64,000 nucleotides of DNA from Dendrolimus kikuchii (Eukaryota; Arthropoda; Insecta; Lepidoptera; Lasiocampidae). The number at the start of each line of letters is the position of its first letter. Positions within the stretch are counted from its first letter, which is position 1. The stretch spans positions 3,928,001-3,992,000 of the forward strand of contig CM034389.1 in assembly GCA_019925095.2 (NCBI GenBank), written 5' to 3'. Positions 22,918 to 32,290 of this stretch are shown one piece after another. Below the pieces are notes generated by a model, which was given only the letters and a program-made list of their open reading frames with translations, searched no databases and was not told the origin of the DNA. The translations under genes were made by a program, and so were the position numbers.

Positions 22918-23112
22918 CAAAAAAGCACTACCTACAACATAGTGATGTTTGATAGTTTTACGTATATTTATGTATATGTATATATATGTATGGTATATAT
23001 TTATGTATGTGATATCAATAGGTGTATTTATATTTATGTCTGTTAGTATAACTCTTACTTATATAATATTTTACATACTTATATGTTTATAAATAAATAA
23101 AATATATGTAAG
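22918..23112 (+). mobile_element. LINE-B 3' untranslated region
   Basis: AT-rich non-coding sequence between the LINE-B stop and the TAA repeat, with aaataaataaaat just before the repeat acting as a plausible polyadenylation context. Confidence 0.45.
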
Positions 23113-23130
23113 TAATAATAATAATAATAA
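23113..23130 (+). repeat. (TAA)n at the 5' border of the Dong-like element
   Basis: Six TAA triplets directly precede the element. Dong-type R4-clade elements are known to insert in TAA repeats, so this run probably marks the target. It may originally have been the tail of the LINE-B copy. Confidence 0.75.
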
Positions 23131-23408
23131 AAAAAAGTGCTTGTCACAGACAGTTGTCTTAATTTTTCTTATCATATTTTATTCCCGAAAACAACTAAAT
23201 TACTCATATTTATTACGTATTTTTACCGATATTAACTTAGAAGTGCAACAGTAATTCAATAGTAAAATTATAATAAACCAATACATATTAATATCGACAT
23301 CAAGACAACCATTACAGTTTAATAACCATGACAACAAATGTCAAAATGAAAAATATCAATAAAGCAGAAAAAAATTAATAGAAATACAAAATGTGGAACA
23401 ATTAAGAT
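23131..23408 (+). promoter_or_regulatory. 5' UTR of the Dong-like element
   Basis: AT-rich leader of 278 bp from the TAA repeat to the open frame. R2- and R4-clade elements often begin with an HDV-like self-cleaving ribozyme; I could not fold this segment and do not claim one. An ATG at 23407 is followed at once by TGA. Confidence 0.4.
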
Positions 23409-26400
23409 GTGATAAGGTATTTGGACAAGATAACAAGCCGGACACGCGCACGTCTACCATCTGCTGCACCCGCCTCGCCCGGCTCCACTCCTCGGTCGTC
23501 GTCAACGGATGAAGAGTTCGTGACGCCGGCGGCCACCGGGGCGTCGAGCACCAGCGAGGAGGGATCAGCGCCGTCCGCCCCGCCGCGAAGACCTGTGCGG
23601 GGCCGTGGACGGCCACCGTCGGCACGCTTGGGGCCTGCGGGACGTATCCCGCGCCCGGCCCTCGCTACCGGTGGTGTAGTGCGCCGCATGAGATGGACTC
23701 AAGAGTTGAATGAGTGCGTCATGCGCGCGTACTTTGAGGCGACAGAGGGAGGAACTAATCTCACTTCGTATCGTGGCCGCTTGCTGTCTCTGTTTCAGAC
23801 CCTTCAACCAGCATCCACCGTGACAGCGCAACGACTATCGGATCAAGTGCGCGCTATCCAGCGGTTACACCTGCTGGATGAGTCGACACTTGATCGTCTA
23901 CGCAATACTGTACGGATCAACCGCGAAAGTACTGACACGCCGCAGCCTACGTCACCGGCACCGCCTGCGGACTCGCAGTGGCCGGTGAACTCTACCATGG
24001 ACGACGTGTCAGAGGGCCTAGCGGTAGGTAATGTAAGTATCCAGACTAATGAGCAATTGAGAAGGACTTTGGAACATTCTATTCAAGAATTCCGAGATCA
24101 GCCTATCTTAAATAGGCCACGCCTTCCAAAATTGCCCCTGCATAGAAATAATTTGGTGCTTATGGGAACTCTGGACTGCTTGCTAGCGCCTTATTTTAGG
24201 TCTAGCGCAGACCTTGTCGATACGCACTCAATCCTATACTGCGGGGCCGTAGCTGTATGTCGGGTAGCTGGTGTAAAGTTTCCAAATACACAGCCTACCC
24301 GACCTGCAAGCGGCAAACCTGCCTGGCAAATACGGATCGAGCGGCGTATCGACAGGGCCAGAGTTCTCATAGCCAAATTAATTTGCTTCCGGGCTGGCAA
24401 TTGCCGGCCCCGAGTTATGCGTTTCATGGCTCAGGCTTTCGCTGGTACTAATGTCAGCCCCAGTGAATATATGGCCAGAGCCACGGAACGTATAGACTTC
24501 TGGAAGCAAAAAGTCTATGCATGGGCAAATAGAATCCGCCGATACAAAGAGCGAGCGGATAGATATTTCTTGAATCGGACTTTCCAAAGTGAAGAGAAAA
24601 GGGTTTATAGAGGTTGGGAGAAATGTAGCGATAGTGTCACTGACAGGCAAATGCCAAATATTGATGCCATGGCTTCCTTTTGGCGCAATATATGGTCGAT
24701 GCCTGTAAGTCACACAGAGGGCGACTGGATTGAGCTGGTCAAGCAATCATGCGAACAGGTACCAGATATGGAACCTATTATCATTGAACCACTTGATGTT
24801 GGTAATGCAATTCGTTCGGCACATAACTGGAAAAGTCCAGGGCTGGACGGATTGCATAACTTTTGGATCAAGTGGTTCAAAAGTTCGCATGGTTGCTTGG
24901 CTAATCAATTCCAAGAAGCTGTTGATCGTGGTTCGCTTCCAACCTTTATGACGACAGGCGTCACCCATTTACTCTTCAAATCTGGCTGTACCACTGAACC
25001 CAAAAATTATAGACCAATCACATGCTTGCCCACCATCTACAAGCTCCTTACGTCCATTTTGGGAAAAAAATTATCAAATTATTTTTATGATAATAACATT
25101 TTGGCAATCACCCAAAATGGATGTAAGGCTGGGTCACGTGGTACGAAGGAATTGCTTCTCATTGACACAACTGTTAGCCAACAAGCCCGACGGAATAAAA
25201 GAAATCTCTCCGTTGCCTGGATCGACTACAAAAAGGCGTATGACTCAGTGCCGCATACGTGGTTGATGAGAGTCTTAGAGCTGTATAAAGTCGATGCAAC
25301 TCTAAGAACCTTTCTTCAGGCATGTATGAGGCAATGGGTCACACACCTTAGGCTTCCAGGAGGGGGAGGGGCTTCTTTGCCGGAGGGCGCAATAAATATA
25401 GAGCGTGGAATATTCCAGGGTGACAGCCTGAGTCCCTTGTGGTTTTGCCTAGCATTGAACCCTCTTAGCACTTTGCTAGAGTCTTCAAAGCTAGGCTATC
25501 GGTTTCGAAGAGGGGGTGAGATCATGTCACACTTGCTGTATATGGATGACCTCAAACTTTTCGCATCCAACGAACCAGACTTGATTGAATTACTAAAGAC
25601 AACAGAACGCTTTAGTAAGTCAATTAATATGGAATTCGGGATAGAAAAGTGTGCGGTCATGCATGTGCGGCGAGGGAAAGTTGTTAATTCTCCGAATTTA
25701 CAACTTTCAGAGAACATATCTCTTAAATCCCTCTCTGAAACCGAAACATACAAGTACCTGGGTATGTCAGAGTCCTTAGGTATAGCCGACGCGGACGTAA
25801 AACAGACGGTGAAGGACCGATTCTTTTGCCGCTTGAGGAAGGTTTTAACCAGCCTTCTCTCAGGTGGAAATAAGGTCAGAGCCTTCAACAGCTGGGTTAT
25901 GCCCGTGTTAGCATACTCCTTTGGCATACTTAGGTGGACCCAAACGGAGCTGGACGCCCTAGATCGAAGAGTCCGTTGCCTACTGACAAAATATCGTATG
26001 CATCACCCACGTTCATCAGTAATGAGATTGTACATCTCGCGAAGATGTGGAGGCCGAGGCTTTCTAAATGCCAAAGATCTGCATAATCGCGAGGTGAACA
26101 ATCTCAGGGCATATTTCCTTAAGATGGACGTGGGCTTGCATAAAGATGTTGTGGCAGTAGACAAAGGTCTTACCATGCTCTCGTTGGCTAAAGAGAATTG
26201 GTGCAATCTGGCAGTACTGAGCGCCTCCGACCGCATCAACGTATGGAAGAGCAAGGAGCTGCATGGTAGGTTTTATCGGGCCTTAACAGGGCCCGATGTA
26301 GACCTGTCAGCGTCGGTAAACTGGCTACGGTTCGGTAACCTCTTTGGAGAAACCGAAGGTTTTGTCTTTGCAATTATGGACGAAGTTATTAAGACGAATA

Positions 26401-27023
26401 ACTACCGAAAATATATCCTGAAGGATGGCACCTTGGACATCTGTCGGGCATGTCATCGCCCAGGTGAATCCCTCAGGCATATTGTTTCCGGCTGTTCACA
26501 TCTTTCTAACGGCGAATACTTGCACAGACATAACCTCGTAGCCAGGATTATCCACCAGCAACTTGCCCTTCGATACGGTCTTGTGGAAACGGAGGTGCCT
26601 TATTACCAGTACTCGCCGGAGCCAGTTCTTGAAAACAGTCGTGCCACGCTCTACTGGGATCGATCAGTTATCACGGACAGGACTATTGTAGCCAATAAGC
26701 CTGATATCGTGATAATAGATCGATCTGCGCGACGAGCAATACTCGTTGACATCAGTATCCCGCATGACGATAACCTTGTAAAGAAAGAAAAAGAAAAACT
26801 AAGTAAGTACTTAGATCTTGCTCACGAGGTTACCGCTATGTGGCGTCTGGAGTCAACGAGCATTGTGCCGATAGTTGTCACCGTCAACGGTCTTATAGCG
26901 AAAAGCCTCGACTGTCATCTAGAGAGGCTTTCACTGGGAGGCTGGGTGAAGGGCCAGATACAGAAGGCAGCACTCTTGGACACGGCACGGATTGTGAGAA
27001 GGTTCCTGTCTCTGGAGCCCTAA
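23409..27023 (+). CDS. Reverse transcriptase / restriction-like endonuclease polyprotein (Dong/R4 clade)
   Basis: The protein would make and insert element cDNA by target-primed reverse transcription in the nucleus. The N-terminus is Ser/Pro/Arg-rich and GC-rich (residues 1-93). A segment starting RMRWTQELNECVMRAYF (from 93) resembles the N-terminal region of Dong/Rex6 proteins. RT motifs follow: KSPGLDGLH (about 475-483), AWIDYKKAYDS with D606 and D612, GIFQGDSLSP (667-676), YMDD (711-714) and YKYLG (781-785). C1012, C1015, H1024 and C1029 form the CCHC knuckle. KPDIVI with D1099, LVDIS with D1114 and KEKEKLSKY (about 1126-1134) form the PD-(D/E)xK nuclease. There are no internal stops or frameshifts. 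The first codon given is GTG: the frame opens at 23406 after a TAA, and the first in-frame ATG is codon 94 (23688). Initiation is therefore unclear. Confidence 0.88.
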   Translation: MIRYLDKITSRTRARLPSAAPASPGSTPRSSSTDEEFVTPAATGASSTSEEGSAPSAPPRRPVRGRGRPPSARLGPAGRIPRPALATGGVVRRMRWTQELNECVMRAYFEATEGGTNLTSYRGRLLSLFQTLQPASTVTAQRLSDQVRAIQRLHLLDESTLDRLRNTVRINRESTDTPQPTSPAPPADSQWPVNSTMDDVSEGLAVGNVSIQTNEQLRRTLEHSIQEFRDQPILNRPRLPKLPLHRNNLVLMGTLDCLLAPYFRSSADLVDTHSILYCGAVAVCRVAGVKFPNTQPTRPASGKPAWQIRIERRIDRARVLIAKLICFRAGNCRPRVMRFMAQAFAGTNVSPSEYMARATERIDFWKQKVYAWANRIRRYKERADRYFLNRTFQSEEKRVYRGWEKCSDSVTDRQMPNIDAMASFWRNIWSMPVSHTEGDWIELVKQSCEQVPDMEPIIIEPLDVGNAIRSAHNWKSPGLDGLHNFWIKWFKSSHGCLANQFQEAVDRGSLPTFMTTGVTHLLFKSGCTTEPKNYRPITCLPTIYKLLTSILGKKLSNYFYDNNILAITQNGCKAGSRGTKELLLIDTTVSQQARRNKRNLSVAWIDYKKAYDSVPHTWLMRVLELYKVDATLRTFLQACMRQWVTHLRLPGGGGASLPEGAINIERGIFQGDSLSPLWFCLALNPLSTLLESSKLGYRFRRGGEIMSHLLYMDDLKLFASNEPDLIELLKTTERFSKSINMEFGIEKCAVMHVRRGKVVNSPNLQLSENISLKSLSETETYKYLGMSESLGIADADVKQTVKDRFFCRLRKVLTSLLSGGNKVRAFNSWVMPVLAYSFGILRWTQTELDALDRRVRCLLTKYRMHHPRSSVMRLYISRRCGGRGFLNAKDLHNREVNNLRAYFLKMDVGLHKDVVAVDKGLTMLSLAKENWCNLAVLSASDRINVWKSKELHGRFYRALTGPDVDLSASVNWLRFGNLFGETEGFVFAIMDEVIKTNNYRKYILKDGTLDICRACHRPGESLRHIVSGCSHLSNGEYLHRHNLVARIIHQQLALRYGLVETEVPYYQYSPEPVLENSRATLYWDRSVITDRTIVANKPDIVIIDRSARRAILVDISIPHDDNLVKKEKEKLSKYLDLAHEVTAMWRLESTSIVPIVVTVNGLIAKSLDCHLERLSLGGWVKGQIQKAALLDTARIVRRFLSLEP

Positions 27024-27130
27024 CCACCGGTAGTTTGGACCCTAGGCCCCGCTGGCGGTGATCTGCAAGATTTTATATTTTTTTTATTGAATATATATTT
27101 TATTTTTGATGTATTTTTATAAAAGAATAG

Positions 27131-27264
27131 TCACCCAGACCATAGTAAATAACGGAGAAAATACGTTTCCGAAATTTACTATACCAGGAATCGAACCCGG
27201 AACCTCTGCGTTGCAGTGAGGTACGCCGCAAAGGCTTAGCCCGCTCAACCACAGAGGCCGTCGT
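27131..27264 (-). mobile_element. SINE-1, 3'-truncated, fused to the Dong-like element
   Basis: Head (gaggccgtc at the right end) and antisense B box ggaatcgaacccgg are present. The copy stops at cacccagac and lacks the normal tail region. Both partners at this junction lack their 3' ends, which points to a deletion across two neighbouring insertions. Confidence 0.75.
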
Positions 27265-27331
27265 AAGTAACTGCATAACCTCTAATATTTATTTATACCA
27301 CCTTTGACAGATTGAATCTGTTTTATTCCTG

Positions 27332-27476
27332 CAACGGGTTGTCTGGAAGAGATCACTTCTTAGCGATAAGACCACCCATTGTGCACATTTAGAATATTTT
27401 TAGGCTATCAGTTTTTCTGTGTTTTTTGTAATGGTGTACAATAAAGTTTTATCTATCTATCTATCTATCTATCATT
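27332..27476 (+). mobile_element. LINE-T 3' end with (ATCT)n tail
   Basis: gggttgtctggaagagatca, then gcgataagaccaccc, then gtacaataaagttttatc plus five ATCT units. Confidence 0.65.
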
Positions 27477-27595
27477 TTGAAACGTTGTATTTGTGAGAAA
27501 TGTCAACTATATAGGTATTTTGTAGATCGGTGTGAAATATTAAAAATTTATGGCTAAATATATATAAAAACATTATATAATTACACGATGAATTG

Positions 27596-27745
27596 GACGT
27601 AGTTTAGCAGAAAGCACTCAACCCGCATTGTGGTCAAAAATGAGTTGTATATACCAATTTACCACCAATTTTTGTCTAAACTTAAAACCTCAATAACTCA
27701 AAAACGACTTTTTTGTGTGTTAGGTCTTTTCTGCTAAACTACGTC
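27596..27745. mobile_element. 150-bp MITE-like element with perfect 18-bp TIRs
   Basis: gacgtagtttagcagaaa at 27596-27613 is the exact reverse complement of 27728-27745. No coding capacity. No unambiguous target-site duplication was found, so the superfamily is not assigned. Confidence 0.65.
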
Positions 27746-27821
27746 AAATTGAGAAACTCCTCTTTCTTCAAGTCGGTTAAAACATACTGCTCTCCTTACA
27801 TGTATCAACATTCAAAAGCCC

Positions 27822-28124
27822 TTATTGTTGGAAGACTTGTGCAATAATTGTGAGGCCACAACGCTTCGCAGTGGAGGGTGGAGCGTTGGATGCGAGGCAC
27901 TTTGCCCTTCTAATGCCTGCGAGGGAAGTAACTTCCGCACTTTGCATGTTCCTACGTATGGCTTTGTATGCTAAACATACGATAGCTGTATAAAGATGTT
28001 TTAGTATAGCGCCTTTGTTTCGTATTGAAGCACTAGCTTTTGCCAGCGGCTCCGTTCGCATTAAAGCAAATCTTATAGGCGTGGAAGAGTGATATAGGAG
28101 TGGAGGAACGGCTGGGAGCACCAC
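27822..28124 (-). other. Unidentified 100-codon open frame
   Basis: An ATG-initiated minus-strand frame in a GC-richer island (27840-28130), with Ala- and Lys-rich stretches such as AKASASIRNKGAILK. No motif was recognised. It ends where a PLE fragment begins. It may be a relic of another mobile element. Confidence 0.25.
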
Positions 28125-28127
28125 ACG

Positions 28128-28400
28128 CCCAGTTTATTTGATTTTTATTCCGACGATTCGGCCACTTTTCAGTAGCCGTGATCACGGACAAAAATGTCCA
28201 GCGTCAATGAGTCATGTTAAAGTTTTTATTTAGCCTACCCTCAACTTGTTCATTTTAATTATTTAGGTTTAATTTTTGTTTATGGTTATCATTTACTCTA
28301 TAGGTGCCTAATCTAATTTACCAACCAACATTTCGCAACATATTGTGGCTTGAATTCTTTAGCAACATGCCTAGCACTAATAATTTTTATTAATATTTAA
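28128..28400 (-). mobile_element. PLE 3' region, diverged
   Basis: ttatttgatttttattccgac, cggccacttttcag and tagcctaccctcaacttg follow the order of the PLE copy at 36319. The terminal ttaaaaccg block is missing at its left edge. Confidence 0.65.
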
Positions 28401-28429
28401 ATTCAAATTTGATATATTTTTTTATAGCT

Positions 28430-28475
28430 GAAGTACAGCAGACAGGCAGACGGCCCACCTGATGGAAAGCGGTTA
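28430..28475 (-). mobile_element. SR1 3' fragment
   Basis: cagcagacaggcagacggcc then gatggaaagcgg, cut off by the TAA-flanked Dong-derived copy that follows. Confidence 0.7.
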
Positions 28476-28478
28476 TTA

Positions 28479-29028
28479 TTAATTATTATTATACTGTATT
28501 TATTTATTCTCAAAAATTTAACATTATTTTAAAATATACATATAAAGATATTTTTTTTATAAAAAAATAGATATAATTATTCTTTTATAAAAATATATCA
28601 AAAATAAAATACTTATTCAATAAAAAAATATAAAATCTTGCATCTCATCGCCAGCGGGGCCTGGGGTCCAAACTACCGATGGTTATGGCTCCAGAGACAG
28701 GAACCTCCTCACAATTCGTGCCGTGTCAAATTGTTCGTGTACTAGCAGAAGGTGATGTCAGGAGCCTTCTAGAACAGACGAGCGTGCTATAACAAGATTT
28801 ATGAACATCAAAGAAGCAAGTGAGGTATGTAGACGAATAAGCCTAAATGGCGCTCTGTTGTTCGTGCCTTCCCCGCAAGGGAACTGGCGTGAAGTTATGT
28901 ATGTATGTATTGCTATGTACAGATCGGCTATGATATGTATCGGGCTTTTTTTTTTCTTAGTCCTGTATTGATTAACTGATCGATAGTAGATGGTTTTTTG
29001 ACTGTTTTCAAGAACATTTATTATTATA
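28479..29028 (-). mobile_element. Dong-derived truncated copy 1, split by LINE-A
   Basis: Matches the 3' end of the Dong-like element, including the C-terminal codons and the 3' UTR that the long copy lacks. TAA/TTA runs border it. Its 5' edge is at gttcttgaaaacag (equivalent to 26623 in the long copy), preceded by aataataaat. A LINE-A fragment has replaced part of the coding region (28728-28912). Confidence 0.75.
28728..28912 (+). mobile_element. LINE-A 3' end inside Dong-derived copy 1
   Basis: gtgtactagcagaaggtgat to gaagttatgtatgtatgtat. Dong sequence on either side does not rejoin cleanly, so a deletion accompanied or followed the insertion. Confidence 0.75.
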
Positions 29029-29030
29029 AA

Positions 29031-29660
29031 TGTATGTCTTTGAAGACCACGGGCCATAAAAATGGCCCGGACATTTGGGGGGCTTGCGTGGGGCCATGGG
29101 GAGGCCAACACGTAGAGGCCCCTTGACAAATTTAATGTAAATGTGGCGTGACACTGACCGGCGATTATCCCTGTCCACACCATATAGTAATGCACCCAAG
29201 GACAAGCCCCGGCCAGTGTAGGACTATTGTGGGAAATGAGGACAAAAAGTACCGGGCTATTGTGGTGAACTGCTAATGGTACTAGGGGTCTGGGAATATG
29301 GGGACTATGGCGTCTGCCCGTCGCAATGTTCAGGGAACATGGAAAAATGGGCAGACGGTGACTCGCCACTCCCTACATGGGCCCCAAAAAATGCCATAAA
29401 AGACAGGGGCAACATGGGTGTGAGTGGCTAAGGGGTGTCGAGAGGTGGGCTGCAGGTTCACCGAAGCTACTTCCGACGTTAGGCCATTTATCACTTCCAC
29501 CCCTGGAGCTTGAGTCTTAGCTCTAGCGATCTCCACTCCGTGCCGGCTGGTTAAGGCAAGCACGGAGGCGGGGGCCTTGCCTTGGCCCCCGGAGTCAGGT
29601 ACGAGGTGTCGCTACTCACCTAAGGCTTCGCCACAAAGCCCCCCTGCGCGAATATTATTA
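29031..29660 (+). mobile_element. Rep-X, most complete copy
   Basis: Runs from tgtatgtctttgaagaccac to caaagcccccctgcgcgaat followed by TAT/TTA repeats. Both ends abut TAA-type repeats shared with the neighbouring Dong-derived copies. A 203-codon frame crossing its left end into LINE-A is not conserved in other copies. Confidence 0.75.
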
Positions 29661-30290
29661 TTATTATTATTTTGTATGGTTATTATTATACTGTATTTAT
29701 TTACTCTCAAAAATTTAACATTTTTTTAAAATATACATATAAAGATATTGTTTTATAAAAAAATAGATAACATTATTCTTATATAAAAATATATCAAAAT
29801 TAAAATACATATACAATAAAAAAATATAAAATCTTGCATCTCATCGCCAGCGGGGCCTGGGGTCCAAACTACCGATGGTTATGCCTCCAGAGACAGGAAC
29901 CTCCTCACAATTCGTGCCGCGTCCAAGAGTGCTGCCTTCTGTATCTGGCCCTTCACCCAGCTTCCCAGCGAAAGCCTCTCTAGATGACGGTCGAGGCTTT
30001 TCGCTATAAGACCATTGACGGTAACAACTATCGGCGCAATGCTCGTTGACTCCAGACGCCACATAGCCGTAACCTCGTGAGCAAGATCCAAGTATTTACT
30101 TAGTTTTTCTTTTTCTTTCTTCACGAGGTTATCGTCATGTGGGATACTGATGTCAACGAGTATTGCTCGTCGCGCAGATCGATCTATTATCACGATATCA
30201 GGCTTATTGGCTACAATAGTCCTGTCCGTGATAACTGATCGATCCCAGTAGAGCGTGGCACGACTGTTTTCAAGAACATTTATTATTATT
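29661..30290 (-). mobile_element. Dong-derived truncated copy 2
   Basis: The minus strand holds the PD-(D/E)xK nuclease end of the Dong-like protein: ILVDISIPHDD, KEKEKLSKYLDLAHEV and VKGQIQKAALLDAARIVRR, plus the full 3' UTR ending in TAATAA. The open 104-codon stretch (29879-30193) has a few substitutions against the long copy. Its 5' edge is the same as in copy 1, again next to an ATTATT run. Confidence 0.85.
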
Positions 30291-31295
30291 ATTTTTTTTT
30301 TTTAAATTAAATGTGTTTCAGGTTTACTTCAAATTTTGGGTATAAAACAATAAACTGCCAAGTGAACTTACTGCTGTTCTCTTAACCTGTTATCCAAGCC
30401 ATGTACTCCTTTATTGTATACATCCCACCTGTATTTTCATAATAAGGCCCCAGTGTCTCTGAATACGCAGTTTTATTAAGCATATTTGGACGCCTCTTGT
30501 GTTTCTGTATTGCGTCTTAGCATCCTCATTTGAAAGATTAAATTAAGAATTCGTGTGGATTTCGCCTTTCATTTACGTCTTAATAAAAAGAAGAGCTGTT
30601 TGTATACAAATGTTAAATTACGGTATTTTCTTCATCTTCACTTTTGTAGACAAAATCAGATGTGTATAAGGGCCTTACTTATAATCGTTTCATAAATTTA
30701 AAGAAACTGCTCAGCCACTGATTAGTGAAAATGTTACCCATAAACTCCTCTTTAGTCGAATATTTTGGGTACAACCTATGTACAATCCCCAACGTTGGGA
30801 TTGCACTTAAGCAGACTGTATTTTTGCGAATTGTTTGCGAAAAACGGTTAGTTGGCCAGTGAGAATAACTCTTACAACGAGTAGGTCAACGCACCTTGCA
30901 AACAGGTAATACACGTTTATAAGTGGAAAAAAAGATATTCATTGATTAGGGTTTGATTCTGATTCTCTTACTTAAGAGATGGCTAATCGTTTCTTAACGA
31001 GATTATTATAAGTAAGGCCGTTAATGTTTAAATTCTCAACGATGTATGCAAAGCATCGGCTTCTTTAGAAGTGTAGTTTTTATAAGTGATGATAACCACT
31101 TACCATCAGGTAAGTCTGTCAGTTTGCCTACAAGCAAAAAAAAGGATTTGTTTATCTTTGCTATATATTGATAAAAATGTTTTAAGAGAGAAATAAGACT
31201 CCAAGAGTAAACCCAAATATTTTCTACAATATCTTGAAGTGGGTTCGAAGTAAAACTATTTTGAAGCTGTTCTCAATCCAATGCAAAAAGAATAA
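30291..31295. other. No gene; short LINE-like 3' end at 31087-31145
   Basis: taaccacttaccatcaggta followed by an A run at 31136 resembles the common lepidopteran LINE 3' ends ending in poly(A). The rest is AT-rich with no recognised frame. Confidence 0.4.
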
Positions 31296-31480
31296 ATAAA
31301 TCTAAGCGAGTTACTCTTGTATTACAACGGACCAGGGGCCGATCCCGGACACCCAGACCATAGTAAATAACAGAAAGTTCGTTACCGAAATTTACCATGT
31401 CAGGAATCGAACCTTTAGCTTCTGTGTTCCAGCGAGTTCGGCTGGCTAAGTCTAGCTCGCTCAACCACAGAGGTCGCCAA
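31296..31480 (-). mobile_element. SINE-1, partial
   Basis: gccgatcccggacacccaga, antisense B box ggaatcgaacctt and a head ending caaccacagaggtc. More diverged than the other copies. Confidence 0.7.
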
Positions 31481-31660
31481 ATCATCCGGCTGCGAATCAT
31501 CAAAATCGGTTCAGAAAAAAAAAACAGTTGAAAATTGTTAAATTGCTGAACAGACAAAACGACAATATTGTTTAAAAGGTTAAATAGTATCTGTTGTCAG
31601 TACACTATGGCTACGTTCCACAAGAGACTCACAACGACCATGTTCACGGCCGCAATTTTA

Positions 31661-31980
31661 CAAGCTTTTATTTAACTTGCAATGGATGTATGTATGTAAG
31701 TTCGGGTGGAATCTTACAAGTTAAATTTGACCAACTTCCCGGTTTCCGATTGAGCTGAAATTTTGCACACATATGTATATCGCGTGACAGTGCAATAACA
31801 TGGTACCATGGAGCTGATCTGATGATGGAGTCGAAAGGTGGCCATAGGAACTCCTGTACTAAACAAAAAATACCCGTCGTGTTTTGGCTCCTTTTACTTG
31901 TCTTGGCTAGCACTCTGCTGCTACATGATATCCAGGATCTCAAAAGCTTGTATTTAAAAACCTTTTTAAAAAAGCTTATT
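31661..31980. repeat. Interspersed repeat also found at 57545-57850
   Basis: Shares acttgcaatggatgtatgta, gaccaacttcccggtttccg and gatatccaggatctcaaaag (here direct, there inverted). No coding frame is conserved between the two copies. Confidence 0.65.
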
Positions 31981-31981
31981 T

Positions 31982-32290
31982 TTTTTTATTGCAGGAGATC
32001 AGCAGACAGGCAGACGGCCCACTTGATGGACAGCGGTTACCATCGCCTATGGACATTTGCAACAGCAAAGCTGCTACAAATGCGCTACTGCTCTCTTAAG
32101 GGAAACTGGACCCTGGTCACCAATGCCGGAACCCAACTCAAGGTTGTTATGGCGACTTACTTTAGACCAGGGGTGGTAGCCATCCAGTTGGGCAAATGCT
32201 CTACCACCTGGCTGTGGGTTGTTAAGTCGCCTCTTACGAAAGGCCGCCCGGCCGCAGGAAATTGTATTCTTTCTCCGTTCCTGCACGGAT
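31982..32290 (-). mobile_element. SR1, full length
   Basis: Runs from the T run and attgcaggagatcagcagac to the head cctgcacggat. One of the best preserved copies. A 181-codon frame through it is incidental because it is not maintained in the other copies. Confidence 0.8.

Larger units (their letters stand above)
23131..27130 (+). mobile_element. Dong-like (R4-clade) non-LTR retrotransposon, 3' tail lost
   Basis: It comprises a 278-bp 5' region, one long open frame and a short 3' region. The 3' region stops at aaaagaata, whereas the relatives at 28.5 and 29.7 kb continue for a further about 130 bp to a cagtataataataa end. At the break it joins a truncated SINE-1, so the last part of the 3' UTR was deleted. 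R4-clade 3' UTRs are needed for target-primed reverse transcription, so this copy is probably immobile in cis even though its protein is intact. Confidence 0.8.

Noticed and set aside
24378..24746. Antisense frames inside the Dong-like coding region
   Set aside because: Shadows of the main frame with no motifs of their own.
28758..29369. 203-codon minus-strand frame
   Set aside because: It crosses from Rep-X into LINE-A and is not conserved in other Rep-X copies.
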